Origin: Nitrospirota bacterium
Lineage (GTDB): Bacteria > Nitrospirota > CAKKRA01 > 9FT-COMBO-42-15
Reading direction: 5' to 3'
Assembly (NCBI GenBank): GCA_016195585.1
Contig: JACPZJ010000038.1
Span: 1-15,100 of the forward strand
Length of the DNA stretch: 15,100 bases
Part shown: one piece after another, positions 1 to 5,040 of the stretch
How the letters are laid out: every line of letters starts with the position of its first letter
How positions within the stretch are numbered: position 1 is the stretch's first letter
The notes under the pieces: generated by a model
What the model was told of the DNA's origin: nothing
Databases searched by the model: none
Seen by the model: only the letters and a program-made list of their open reading frames with translations
Made by a program: the position numbers and the translations under genes

Positions 1-108
1 ACAGCAGGCGCAGCAACATATTATTTAAACTTGGCAATAGACGGACTAACTCCTCCAACAGCCAATGTTCATCAGGCAACTTTAACTGCCCTTTATCTTC
101 CCCGTTGA
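1..108 (+). CDS. C-terminal end of a gene cut by the window edge (tail A)
   Basis: An open frame runs from base 1 to a TGA at 106-108 and encodes 35 residues with the core ATYYLNLAIDGLT and the ending VHQATLTALYLPR. I do not recognise the family. The same C-terminus recurs three more times downstream (tails B, C and D). Differences between copies fall largely at third codon positions, so the sequence evolved as protein-coding DNA. A strong terminator follows at 148, which fits this being the true end of an upstream gene. This copy could be the intact parent, but its body lies outside the window. Similarity to tail D continues about 25 bases past the stop (TGACCTT..., then AAGTTCCT). Confidence 0.5.
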   Translation, partial: TAGAATYYLNLAIDGLTPPTANVHQATLTALYLPR

Positions 109-147
109 CCTTCCGTAAAGTTCCTGTTTAAAATTTCCTTATTCAAA

Positions 148-190
148 ACTGCCCCTTTTAAAGGGGCAGTTGTTATTCTTTTCTTTCTTT
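148..190 (+). terminator. Rho-independent terminator after tail A
   Basis: ACTGCCCC (148-155) pairs perfectly with GGGGCAGT (163-170) around TTTTAAA. A T-rich run follows to about 190. The sequence is strong enough to end the transcript of the gene whose 3' end opens the window. Confidence 0.8.
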
Positions 191-325
191 TGCAGCATCT
201 TTTCAATTTGACCTTTTAATTTTCACATAGGTAAGTCATAACAGCTTATGAGCACAGCGTCTTGTCGCAGCGATCACAGCATAACCAACAAAATACCAAA
301 AGCTATACCTTTTATTAGTTCATTA

Positions 326-334
326 TGCTATAAT
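326..334 (+). promoter_or_regulatory. Extended -10 promoter of the first toxin-antitoxin pair
   Basis: TGCTATAAT is a perfect extended -10 element (TG at 326-327, TATAAT at 329-334). No convincing -35 box lies 17 bases upstream, which is tolerated for extended -10 promoters. The Shine-Dalgarno AGGAGGTGA follows at 346-354. Confidence 0.6.
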
Positions 335-359
335 TTCAAGCTAACAGGAGGTGAGTAAG

Positions 360-560
360 ATGCAGAAATTGGGAGAACAGTATGAAACCATGAGCCTTGC
401 AGAAAGACGATTGGCTATTCTTGTTGGGTTGAAGGCAGTTGACAGACAAAGATTAGAAAAGGTTTGCGCAAAGATGGATGAGATAAGAAAAAGGATAACC
501 CCAAAAGCAAAAGGATTTGATGGGGTGGCTGAGATCAGGAAGTGGAGAGAAACAAGATGA
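360..560 (+). CDS. Small antitoxin-like protein paired with a VapC remnant
   Basis: A 66-residue charged protein starting MQKLGEQYETMSLAERR, with no recognisable DNA-binding motif. The ATG at 360 is preferred because the Shine-Dalgarno AGGAGGTGA (346-354) is spaced correctly for it; a GTG at 351 overlaps that Shine-Dalgarno. Its TGA overlaps the ATG of the following PIN-domain gene (ATGA at 557-560), the usual coupling of VapB/VapC-type pairs. By position and size it is the likely antitoxin. Its central part is probably helical and the C-terminal GFDGVAEIRKWRETR is the sort of tail that could wrap the toxin; this last point is inference. The partner is broken, so the antitoxin may now be an orphan. 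Confidence 0.6.
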   Translation: MQKLGEQYETMSLAERRLAILVGLKAVDRQRLEKVCAKMDEIRKRITPKAKGFDGVAEIRKWRETR

Positions 561-848
561 GGGTCTTGGATACATCTGTGATTTACAAATGGTATGTAGA
601 AGAGGAAGATACTGCAAATGCTCTTTTGCTGCGTGATGATTTCGTAAAGAGAGGGGTGGAAACAGTTATTCCAGACCTTCTCTTTCATGAATTAGCCAAT
701 GCCTTACGATATAATCCGAAGTTGGAGCGGCCTCTTTATCTTGCCCTTGCTAAGAACTTAGAGTTTGAATTCATCACAGCAGACAAAAAACTTTACGAAA
801 AAAACAAAACAACTTAATTTTGTAAAATATCTCAGAGATATTAAATAG
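557..848 (+). pseudogene. Degraded VapC-type PIN-domain toxin
   Basis: Starts at ATG 557 (a GTG at 542 is less likely) with MRVLDTSVIYKWYVEEED, a classic PIN N-terminus with catalytic Asp5. Glu45 (FHELANAL) and Asp76 (FITAD) are also present. PIN RNases need a further central acidic residue, usually in a YDAxYxxLA stretch. Here NPK jumps directly to LERPLYLALAKN, so about 35-40 residues including that Asp are missing compared with the family's usual 130 or so. There is also a frameshift: a run of seven A after GAA (around 798-805) causes a stop at 815-817, whereas six A would restore a typical ending LNFVKYLRDIK with stop at 846-848. Two independent lesions make an active toxin unlikely. The homopolymer lesion alone could be a sequencing error. 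Confidence 0.75.
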
Positions 849-852
849 TCGT

Positions 853-891
853 CTAATAAGGAATCAGCAGGGTATGGTCCTGAAATATTAG
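853..891. repeat. Imperfect palindrome between the vapC remnant and tail B
   Basis: CTAATA (853-858) and AGGA (859-862) pair with TCCT (878-881) and TATTAG (886-891), with a four-base bulge on the right arm. It starts five bases after the inferred vapC stop and ends shortly before tail B, the same position that the attC-like element occupies behind the DUF2442 gene. GTCTAAT at the left end is one base from an integron R'' core (RYYYAAC), but the right end does not match GTTRRRY. It could be a weak terminator or an attC remnant. Confidence 0.35.
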
Positions 892-910
892 CAAACTATT
901 ACCACAAAGT

Positions 911-1018
911 AGTGCAACCTATTATCTAAATGTATCAGTTGATACAACTGCTGCTATGACAGGCGGGGTGCATCAGGTCTCTTTAACCGCCCTTTATCTG
1001 CCGAACACACTTTCTTAG
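911..1018 (+). pseudogene. 3' gene fragment (tail B)
   Basis: In frame from about 911 to TAG 1016-1018, encoding SATYYLNVSVD... and ending GGVHQVSLTALYLPNTLS. It matches tails A and C in protein sequence while many codons differ silently (GTG/GTT, ACC/ACT, CTG/CTT, CCG/CCC), so it is an older, more diverged copy. Upstream of about 911 the similarity stops; the open frame begins only at 884 with no start codon, so it is a headless fragment. Its stop codon overlaps the stop codon of the minus-strand gene at 1015-1017. Confidence 0.6.
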
Positions 1019-1212
1019 CCTTTCTTAGCTGCTTTTATTTCTTTAATTATCTCTTCAATCGTAATATCTTTAAATAACTCTTTTCGCTCTTTAGTGTAGT
1101 CCCCCTGACCTGTTTCATAAAGGAGAATAAACTTGGTGGCTCCTGCATACCCCAGTTCCTTTACTAATGCCAACCATCCTTTAGTCTTTATCTCTGGCAG
1201 AGTTGCTCCCAT
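1015..1212 (-). CDS. Small partner (probable antitoxin) of the PIN protein
   Basis: A 65-residue protein, MGATLPEIKTKGWLALVKEL..., with a conserved-looking core (GYAGATKFILLYE, then GDYTKERKELF) and a basic C-terminus AAKKG. Its ATG lies one base after the stop of the PIN gene. The GGAGG Shine-Dalgarno is inside the end of the PIN coding sequence, so translation is coupled. I recognise it only as a small protein that pairs with PIN toxins; the antitoxin role is inferred from pairing and size. Order is toxin first, partner second, the reverse of usual VapBC. Its 3' end abuts tail B, stop codon to stop codon. Confidence 0.65.
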   Translation of the reverse strand: MGATLPEIKTKGWLALVKELGYAGATKFILLYETGQGDYTKERKELFKDITIEEIIKEIKAAKKG

Positions 1213-1213
1213 C

Positions 1214-1657
1214 TTATTTTACCTCCAATCCAATAAGTTCTATTAAACCTATAATTTTTATTTTTATCAAATCTCTATGTTTCTTATAAAGGCCTATTAT
1301 ACCGTCATCACATGTAATAAAATAATCAGCCTTTGACTTTTCAGCTAATGCAATATGCAGGGCATCAACATCATAAAAACCGAGCCCTTTAAGGAATTTT
1401 ACCCTTTCAATATCTGAACTATCAGATATTACAAATTCTTTAGCTAATTGAAAATATGAGGTTACCCGAATATTTCTCTGCTCGTCTAAACTCTTGTTAT
1501 TTTCGTATACCGATGCTTCTGAGATAACAACAGTATAAAAGCCTTTCTCTATCTTTTCCAAAATATAAATAAAAGCGCCTGTCTCTAAAGCTATTCTCTC
1601 CTGCCCCTGATAATCAAATGGCCTATTATAAACACAATTATCAAGATAAATTTTCAT
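1214..1657 (-). CDS. PIN-domain protein, probable toxin RNase
   Basis: A 147-residue protein beginning MKIYLDNCVYNRPFD, the N-terminus of a PIN subfamily. Candidate metal-binding acidic residues are present: Asp6, Glu47 (VISEAS), Asp96/Asp98 (FYDVDALHIALAE) and Asp117/118 (FITCDDG). Length is normal and the frame is intact, so this copy appears functional, unlike the vapC remnant upstream. PIN toxins are Mg-dependent RNases that cut tRNA, rRNA or mRNA; the target here cannot be read from sequence. No clear Shine-Dalgarno precedes the ATG. A TATAAT two bases upstream is too close to act as its -10. The gene and its partner lie opposite to all flanking genes in the array. Confidence 0.8.
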   Translation of the reverse strand: MKIYLDNCVYNRPFDYQGQERIALETGAFIYILEKIEKGFYTVVISEASVYENNKSLDEQRNIRVTSYFQLAKEFVISDSSDIERVKFLKGLGFYDVDALHIALAEKSKADYFITCDDGIIGLYKKHRDLIKIKIIGLIELIGLEVK

Positions 1658-1740
1658 AAATTATAATTAGTTTACCACATAGTTAACGATATGAAAAGAA
1701 GAAAAGTTGTTTGCCGTTTAATGTAAGTGACATTTTTGAT

Positions 1741-1854
1741 GAAGCAACGGCAGGCGCAGCAACATATTATTTAAACATGGCGATAGATGGACTGACCCAT
1801 CCAACAGGCAATGTTCATCAGGCAACTTTAACTGCCCTTTATGTTCCCATCTGA
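1741..1854 (+). pseudogene. 3' gene fragment (tail C)
   Basis: Reads EATAGAATYYLNMAIDGLT, then HPTGNVHQATLTALYVPI, and stops at TGA 1852-1854. It is the copy closest to tail A: nearly the same DNA, with mainly third-position changes. The frame stays open upstream to 1687, and NVSDIFD before the match may also belong to the ancestral protein, but no start codon or ribosome site is visible. The downstream sequence TGACCTTTCATAA is shared with tail D. Confidence 0.6.
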
Positions 1855-1964
1855 CCTTTCATAATCTTTTTTATTGCTTCAAAGAGAGAGGATGCTTTAA
1901 GCATCCCCTGAGAGGGAATAAATGAAAGTAGCTGCTTGGCGCAAGGTGATTTTCCCTTGATTTA
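1855..1964. other. Gap between tail C and the DUF2442 promoter
   Basis: Contains a small hairpin, GGATGC TTTAA GCATCC (1890-1906), without a T-run, so it is at best a weak terminator. Nothing else was recognised. Confidence 0.4.
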
Positions 1965-1993
1965 TTGATTTAGACGGATAAGTATGGTATTAT
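1965..1993 (+). promoter_or_regulatory. Promoter of the DUF2442 gene
   Basis: TTGATT (1965-1970), a 17-base spacer and TATTAT (1988-1993), with a TG one base upstream of the -10 (1985-1986). A good Shine-Dalgarno GGAGG at 2012-2016 follows. Having its own promoter fits a self-contained cassette. Confidence 0.55.
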
Positions 1994-2022
1994 GAAAACA
2001 GATAAATTAATGGAGGCATGGA

Positions 2023-2370
2023 ATGAATATTTCGGCGATTGAGATTGAAATTGAAATACCAAAAGCTGAAGATGTAAGAGTAACAGAAGATACATTAACA
2101 GTAGATCTCAGCGATGGAAGGACGATATCAGTTCCCCTTGAATGGTTTCCTCGTTTGCTGAATGCAACGCCGCAGGAAAGGCGCAACTGGAGATTAATCG
2201 GCAAAGGGCAGGGCATACATTGGGAAGGTATTGATGAAGACATAAGTGTTGAAGGACTATTGGCTGGCAGACCATCAGGTGAAAGCCATGAATCATTCAA
2301 AAAGTGGTTGAATCAGAGAAAATCACGCCTGACAATTCTTTCCAGCGGACGGGGTAAACGCTGCCGCTAA
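2023..2370 (+). CDS. DUF2442 domain protein
   Basis: A 115-residue protein. Residues 18-98 carry the DUF2442 signature: VRVTEDTLTVDLSDGRTISV, PLEWFPRLL, ATPQERRNWRLIG, GIHWEGIDEDISVEGLLAG and RPSGES. DUF2442 proteins are often encoded next to a DUF4160 gene, and such pairs have been proposed as toxin-antitoxin modules; no DUF4160 gene is visible here, so it is an orphan. Residues 102-115 (RLTILSSGRGKRCR) are read from the attC-like element and are probably not part of the original domain, a typical feature of integron cassette genes. The start is supported by GGAGG six bases upstream. Function unknown. Confidence 0.8.
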   Translation: MNISAIEIEIEIPKAEDVRVTEDTLTVDLSDGRTISVPLEWFPRLLNATPQERRNWRLIGKGQGIHWEGIDEDISVEGLLAGRPSGESHESFKKWLNQRKSRLTILSSGRGKRCR

Positions 2371-2386
2371 ATTTAGCGTTGATGCC
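2326..2386 (+). other. attC-like (59-be) integron recombination site
   Basis: From memory, both ends resemble the attC of aadA cassettes: CCTGACAATTC and AGCGGACG on the left, GCCGCTAAATTTAGCGTTGA on the right, with nearly the same total length (about 60 bases). Internal pairing is present: AGCGG (2344-2348) with CCGCT (2364-2368). AACGCT (2357-2362) is also inverted relative to AGCGTT (2375-2380). R'' is GCCTGAC, one mismatch from RYYYAAC. R' is GTTGATG, two mismatches from GTTRRRY, as if one A had been lost from GTTAGATG. Orientation is correct, at the 3' end of the gene. No integrase or attI is in the window, so the site may be dead. Confidence 0.6.
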
Positions 2387-2390
2387 TTTT

Positions 2391-2483
2391 CACTATTTAA
2401 TATGCTAATGGACATAAATAACTGCCTCTCCAACAGGCGATGCTCATCAGGTCTTTTTAACTGCCCTTTATGTTTCCCATTGA
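2391..2483 (+). pseudogene. 3' gene fragment (tail D), frameshifted
   Basis: TASPTGDAHQVFLTALYVSH ends at TGA 2481-2483. The preceding YLNM... part (about 2391-2419) is in another frame, so there is at least one indel. It begins about five bases after the attC-like element. The TGACCTTTCATAA downstream sequence is shared with tail C, and AAGTTCCT further on with tail A. Confidence 0.55.
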
Positions 2484-2598
2484 CCTTTCATAAATTAAAA
2501 GTTCCTTTTATAGACCCCTTAAAGCCCCGCCTTTTATGGTTGGAAATTTAATTCCTTATAGAAAGCGCAGGGAAAAAGCCCTGTCCCTTCTAACGGGG
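2484..2598. other. Gap before the obgE promoter
   Basis: Holds a short hairpin, CAGGG AAAAAG CCCTG (2568-2583), with no T-run. No gene was seen. rplU and rpmA, which commonly precede obgE, are absent from here and from the 2.6 kb upstream. Confidence 0.4.
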
Positions 2599-2628
2599 TT
2601 TACAAATCAGTAAGTTTAGTGATATTAT
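2599..2628 (+). promoter_or_regulatory. Promoter of the obgE cluster
   Basis: TTTACA (2599-2604), 18 bases, then TATTAT (2623-2628), one mismatch from consensus in each hexamer. The transcript would start near 2635, about 37 bases before the obgE ATG. Confidence 0.55.
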
Positions 2629-2671
2629 ACTCATGGTTTGTGGAGATTTCTAAAAATAACAAGAGGCAGTA

Positions 2672-3724
2672 ATGCAGTTTGTTGATCAGGTAAAGATATA
2701 TGTAAAGGCTGGTGACGGCGGGAGGGGCTGTATAAGCTTCAGGCGGGAGAAATATGTGCCGCGCGGAGGGCCTGACGGCGGAGATGGCGGCAAGGGCGGT
2801 GATATTGTTTTGATGGCCTCAACCAATCTGAACACACTCCTTGACCAGCGATACCAGCAGCAATATACTTTAAAAAGGGGCGGTGATGGAAGGGGCAAGA
2901 ACCAGTATGGTGAAAACAGCCCTGATCTGATAATAAATGTTCCTGTTGGGACCCTTGTAAAGGATTACAATACAGGTGAAATACTCGCAGACCTTATAGA
3001 AGAAGGCCAGAAGGCCATTGTTGCAAAGGGTGGAAGAGGCGGCAAAGGGAATGCCTTCTTTAAAACAGCAACAAGACAGGCGCCGCGCTTTGCACAGCCT
3101 GGAGAAGAAGGCGGCGAAAAAGAGCTGCTCCTTGAACTAAAGCTCCTCGCAGATGTGGGAATTGTCGGCCTCCCGAATGCCGGGAAGTCAACCCTTATAT
3201 CTGTAGTATCCGCAGCAAGACCAAAGATCGCAGGCTATCCCTTTACTACTCTTGTGCCGCACCTTGGCGTTGTGAAGGTCAGGCAGTACAGGAGCTTTGT
3301 CATTGCCGATATTCCGGGGCTTATTGAGGGCGCGCATAAAGGAAAGGGTCTCGGTTTTCAGTTCCTAAGACATATAGAGCGGACATCCCTGCTTCTTCAT
3401 TTAGTGGATATATCAGAGGCTGCTGCTGAAGACCCTGTTAAAGATTTTGAGGTTGTGAATTCCGAGCTCAGGCTTTACAATCCCGAGCTTCTTAAAAAAC
3501 CCATGATTGTTGGCGCAAGCAAGATTGATGCAAAGGGATCAGGCGAGAGATTAAAGATGCTAAAGGATTATTGTAAAGAAAAAGGGCTGCCATTCTTTCC
3601 AATCTCAGCAGCAACAGGGGAAGAGGTTCCAAAGTTATTGAGCTATTTGTCAAAAGAGGTGGTAAAATTAAAAGGGAAAAAGACCCCTCCCCTTAGTCCC
3701 CTCCCACAAGGGGAGGGGAGATAG
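2672..3724 (+). CDS. obgE: GTPase Obg/CgtA
   Basis: A 350-residue essential GTPase that binds the 50S subunit and links ribosome assembly to nucleotide state. The glycine-rich Obg fold covers residues 1-158 (VKAGDGGRGC, GGPDGGDGGKGGD, GGRGGKGN). The G domain follows: G1 GLPNAGKS 166-173, switch region GYPFTTLVPHLGV 188-200, G3 DIPG 213-216, G4 SKID 283-286, G5 SAA 312-314. G4 has Ser where NKxD is canonical. There is no C-terminal OCT domain. The last 14 or so residues (KTPPLSPLPQGEGR) are encoded by a dispersed palindromic repeat that has overrun the gene end. The start has AAGAGG at 2661-2666. Confidence 0.95.
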   Translation: MQFVDQVKIYVKAGDGGRGCISFRREKYVPRGGPDGGDGGKGGDIVLMASTNLNTLLDQRYQQQYTLKRGGDGRGKNQYGENSPDLIINVPVGTLVKDYNTGEILADLIEEGQKAIVAKGGRGGKGNAFFKTATRQAPRFAQPGEEGGEKELLLELKLLADVGIVGLPNAGKSTLISVVSAARPKIAGYPFTTLVPHLGVVKVRQYRSFVIADIPGLIEGAHKGKGLGFQFLRHIERTSLLLHLVDISEAAAEDPVKDFEVVNSELRLYNPELLKKPMIVGASKIDAKGSGERLKMLKDYCKEKGLPFFPISAATGEEVPKLLSYLSKEVVKLKGKKTPPLSPLPQGEGR

Positions 3725-3780
3725 GTATGAGCCCCATAGAGTCTTCCCCCCTCCCTTGACGGGAGGGGGCAGGGGGAGGG
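3680..3780. repeat. C-rich/G-rich palindromic repeat between obgE and proB
   Basis: Two strong hairpins: CCCCTCCC ACAA plus GGGGAGGGG (3698-3718), and CCCCCTCCC TTGAC GGGAGGGGG (3747-3769). They are framed by CCCCTCCCCTTAG on the left and GCAGGGGGAGGG on the right. The left hairpin is inside the obgE coding region. The right end supplies the GGAGG used as ribosome site for proB. Relatives lie at 11320-11475. It may also attenuate or stabilise the transcript. Confidence 0.75.
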
Positions 3781-3786
3781 TGAAAT

Positions 3787-4923
3787 GTGGAATTTCTGAT
3801 GAACAGAAAAGAAGTCATTAAAAAGGCAAGGCGGATTGTAATCAAGATCGGGAGCGCTGTATTAGCAGGTGATCTGCACAGCGGCGTGGATGAATCCCTC
3901 TTTTCCAATCTGGCAAAGGACATCTCACATATAATAAAGGACAAGAGAAAGGTTATCCTCGTATCATCGGGCGCCATTGCAATCGGGATGAAGCGGCTCG
4001 GCCTGAAAGAAAAAGTGAAGAGCATCCCTGAAAAACAGGCAGTGGCAGCAGTCGGACAGGGGAGCCTGATGGCGCTCTATGACAGGGCATTTGGCACAGA
4101 AAAGATAAAGGTTGCGCAGGTGCTTCTTACACATAATGACCTTTCAGACAGACAGAGGTTCTTAAATGCAAAGAATACACTCCAGACATTGCTAAAATAT
4201 GATGCTATTCCCATAATCAATGAAAACGATACTGTTGCAGTGGATGAGATAAAATTTGGCGACAATGACCACCTCTCTGCGCTGGTAACAAATCTCGTTG
4301 AGGCAGACCTGCTGATAATATTAAGCGACATTAACGGCCTGTATGACAAAGACCCGAAGAGGCACAGGGATGCCGAGCTGATTCCTGTTGTGGATGATAT
4401 AGATAAGTTCATTTTTGCAGGAGGAGGCGCTGGCGGCATCTACGGCACTGGCGGGATGCAGACAAAGCTTGAGGCTGCAAAGAAGGCGTCTCATTATGGC
4501 GTGCCTACTATTATTGCCAATGGAAGGGAAAAATCAGTCCTTAAAAAGATATTTTCGGGTCAGGAGATAGGGACATTGTTTTTGCCCCTTGAGGACAGGC
4601 TGACAAGCAGGAAGCACTGGATTGCCTTTACAGCAAGGCCTGCCGGCAGCATAACGGTTGATGATGGCGCAAGAAATGCCCTGCTTAAAAAAGGGAAGAG
4701 CCTTCTGCCGTCAGGCATAAAGGGGATGGAAGGTGAATTTGATTCAGGCGATGTGGTAAAATGCACCGGCCCTGATGGGAGTGAAATCGGCCGCGGGATT
4801 GTAAATTACAGCTCTGATGAATTAAAAAAGATAAAGGGCTTAAAGACATCAGAGATTGAAAAGGCGCTTGGATATAAATATTTTGATGAGGTGATACACA
4901 GGGATAATCTGGTGATAAAGTAA
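3787..4923 (+). CDS. proB: Glutamate 5-kinase
   Basis: Phosphorylates L-glutamate to gamma-glutamyl phosphate, the first and usually proline-inhibited step of proline synthesis. 378 residues: amino-acid kinase domain to about 265 (IKIGSAVLAG 19-28, VSSGAIAIGMKRLGL 59-73, NENDTVAVDEIKFGDNDHLS 145-164, SDINGLYDKDP 180-190, GTGGMQTKLEAA 220-231). A PUA domain follows at about 282-365, the usual two-domain form. The GTG at 3787 has GGAGG about seven bases upstream, though that motif belongs to the repeat. An ATG at 3799 (MNRKEVIKKA) gives an N-terminus closer to the family and is a fair alternative. proA follows after a 117-base gap filled by another repeat. Confidence 0.95.
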   Translation: MEFLMNRKEVIKKARRIVIKIGSAVLAGDLHSGVDESLFSNLAKDISHIIKDKRKVILVSSGAIAIGMKRLGLKEKVKSIPEKQAVAAVGQGSLMALYDRAFGTEKIKVAQVLLTHNDLSDRQRFLNAKNTLQTLLKYDAIPIINENDTVAVDEIKFGDNDHLSALVTNLVEADLLIILSDINGLYDKDPKRHRDAELIPVVDDIDKFIFAGGGAGGIYGTGGMQTKLEAAKKASHYGVPTIIANGREKSVLKKIFSGQEIGTLFLPLEDRLTSRKHWIAFTARPAGSITVDDGARNALLKKGKSLLPSGIKGMEGEFDSGDVVKCTGPDGSEIGRGIVNYSSDELKKIKGLKTSEIEKALGYKYFDEVIHRDNLVIK

Positions 4924-4950
4924 TATAGAAATATTTAATGCTTTATTTTT

Positions 4951-5017
4951 GTCATTCCGAGCGAAGCGAAGGAATCTCGTTTTGAGATTCCTTCGGGACA
5001 TTGTCCCTCGCAATGAC
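4951..5017. repeat. GTCATTCCGAGCGAAGCGA-type palindromic repeat
   Basis: Bounded by GTCATT (4951) and AATGAC (ending 5017). Inside are two hairpins, GGAATCTC GTTTT GAGATTCC (4971-4991) and GGGAC ATT GTCCC, after GAGCGAAGCGA (4959-4969). This motif is a well-known dispersed intergenic repeat in many bacterial genomes. Here it fills most of the proB-proA gap and could form a structured mRNA spacer. Confidence 0.8.
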
Positions 5018-5040
5018 AAATAAAGTGTAAGGAGTTTTCC

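Noticed and set aside
235..318. Minus-strand reading GYAVIAATRRCAHKLL as the end of a transposase
   Set aside because: Only about 25 codons, no recognisable catalytic motif, and the region holds the promoter of the plus-strand antitoxin. Too weak to call.
1641..1680. TATAAT upstream of the minus-strand PIN gene as its -10 box
   Set aside because: It lies two bases before the ATG, so transcription would begin inside the coding sequence.
1741..1854. The tail repeats themselves as attC sites
   Set aside because: They lack paired RYYYAAC/GTTRRRY ends and are not palindromic overall. They read as protein-coding tails.
1..2483. Tail repeats as template and variable repeats of a diversity-generating retroelement
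   Set aside because: Differences between copies are spread over all bases and mostly silent, not restricted to adenines, and no reverse transcriptase is present.
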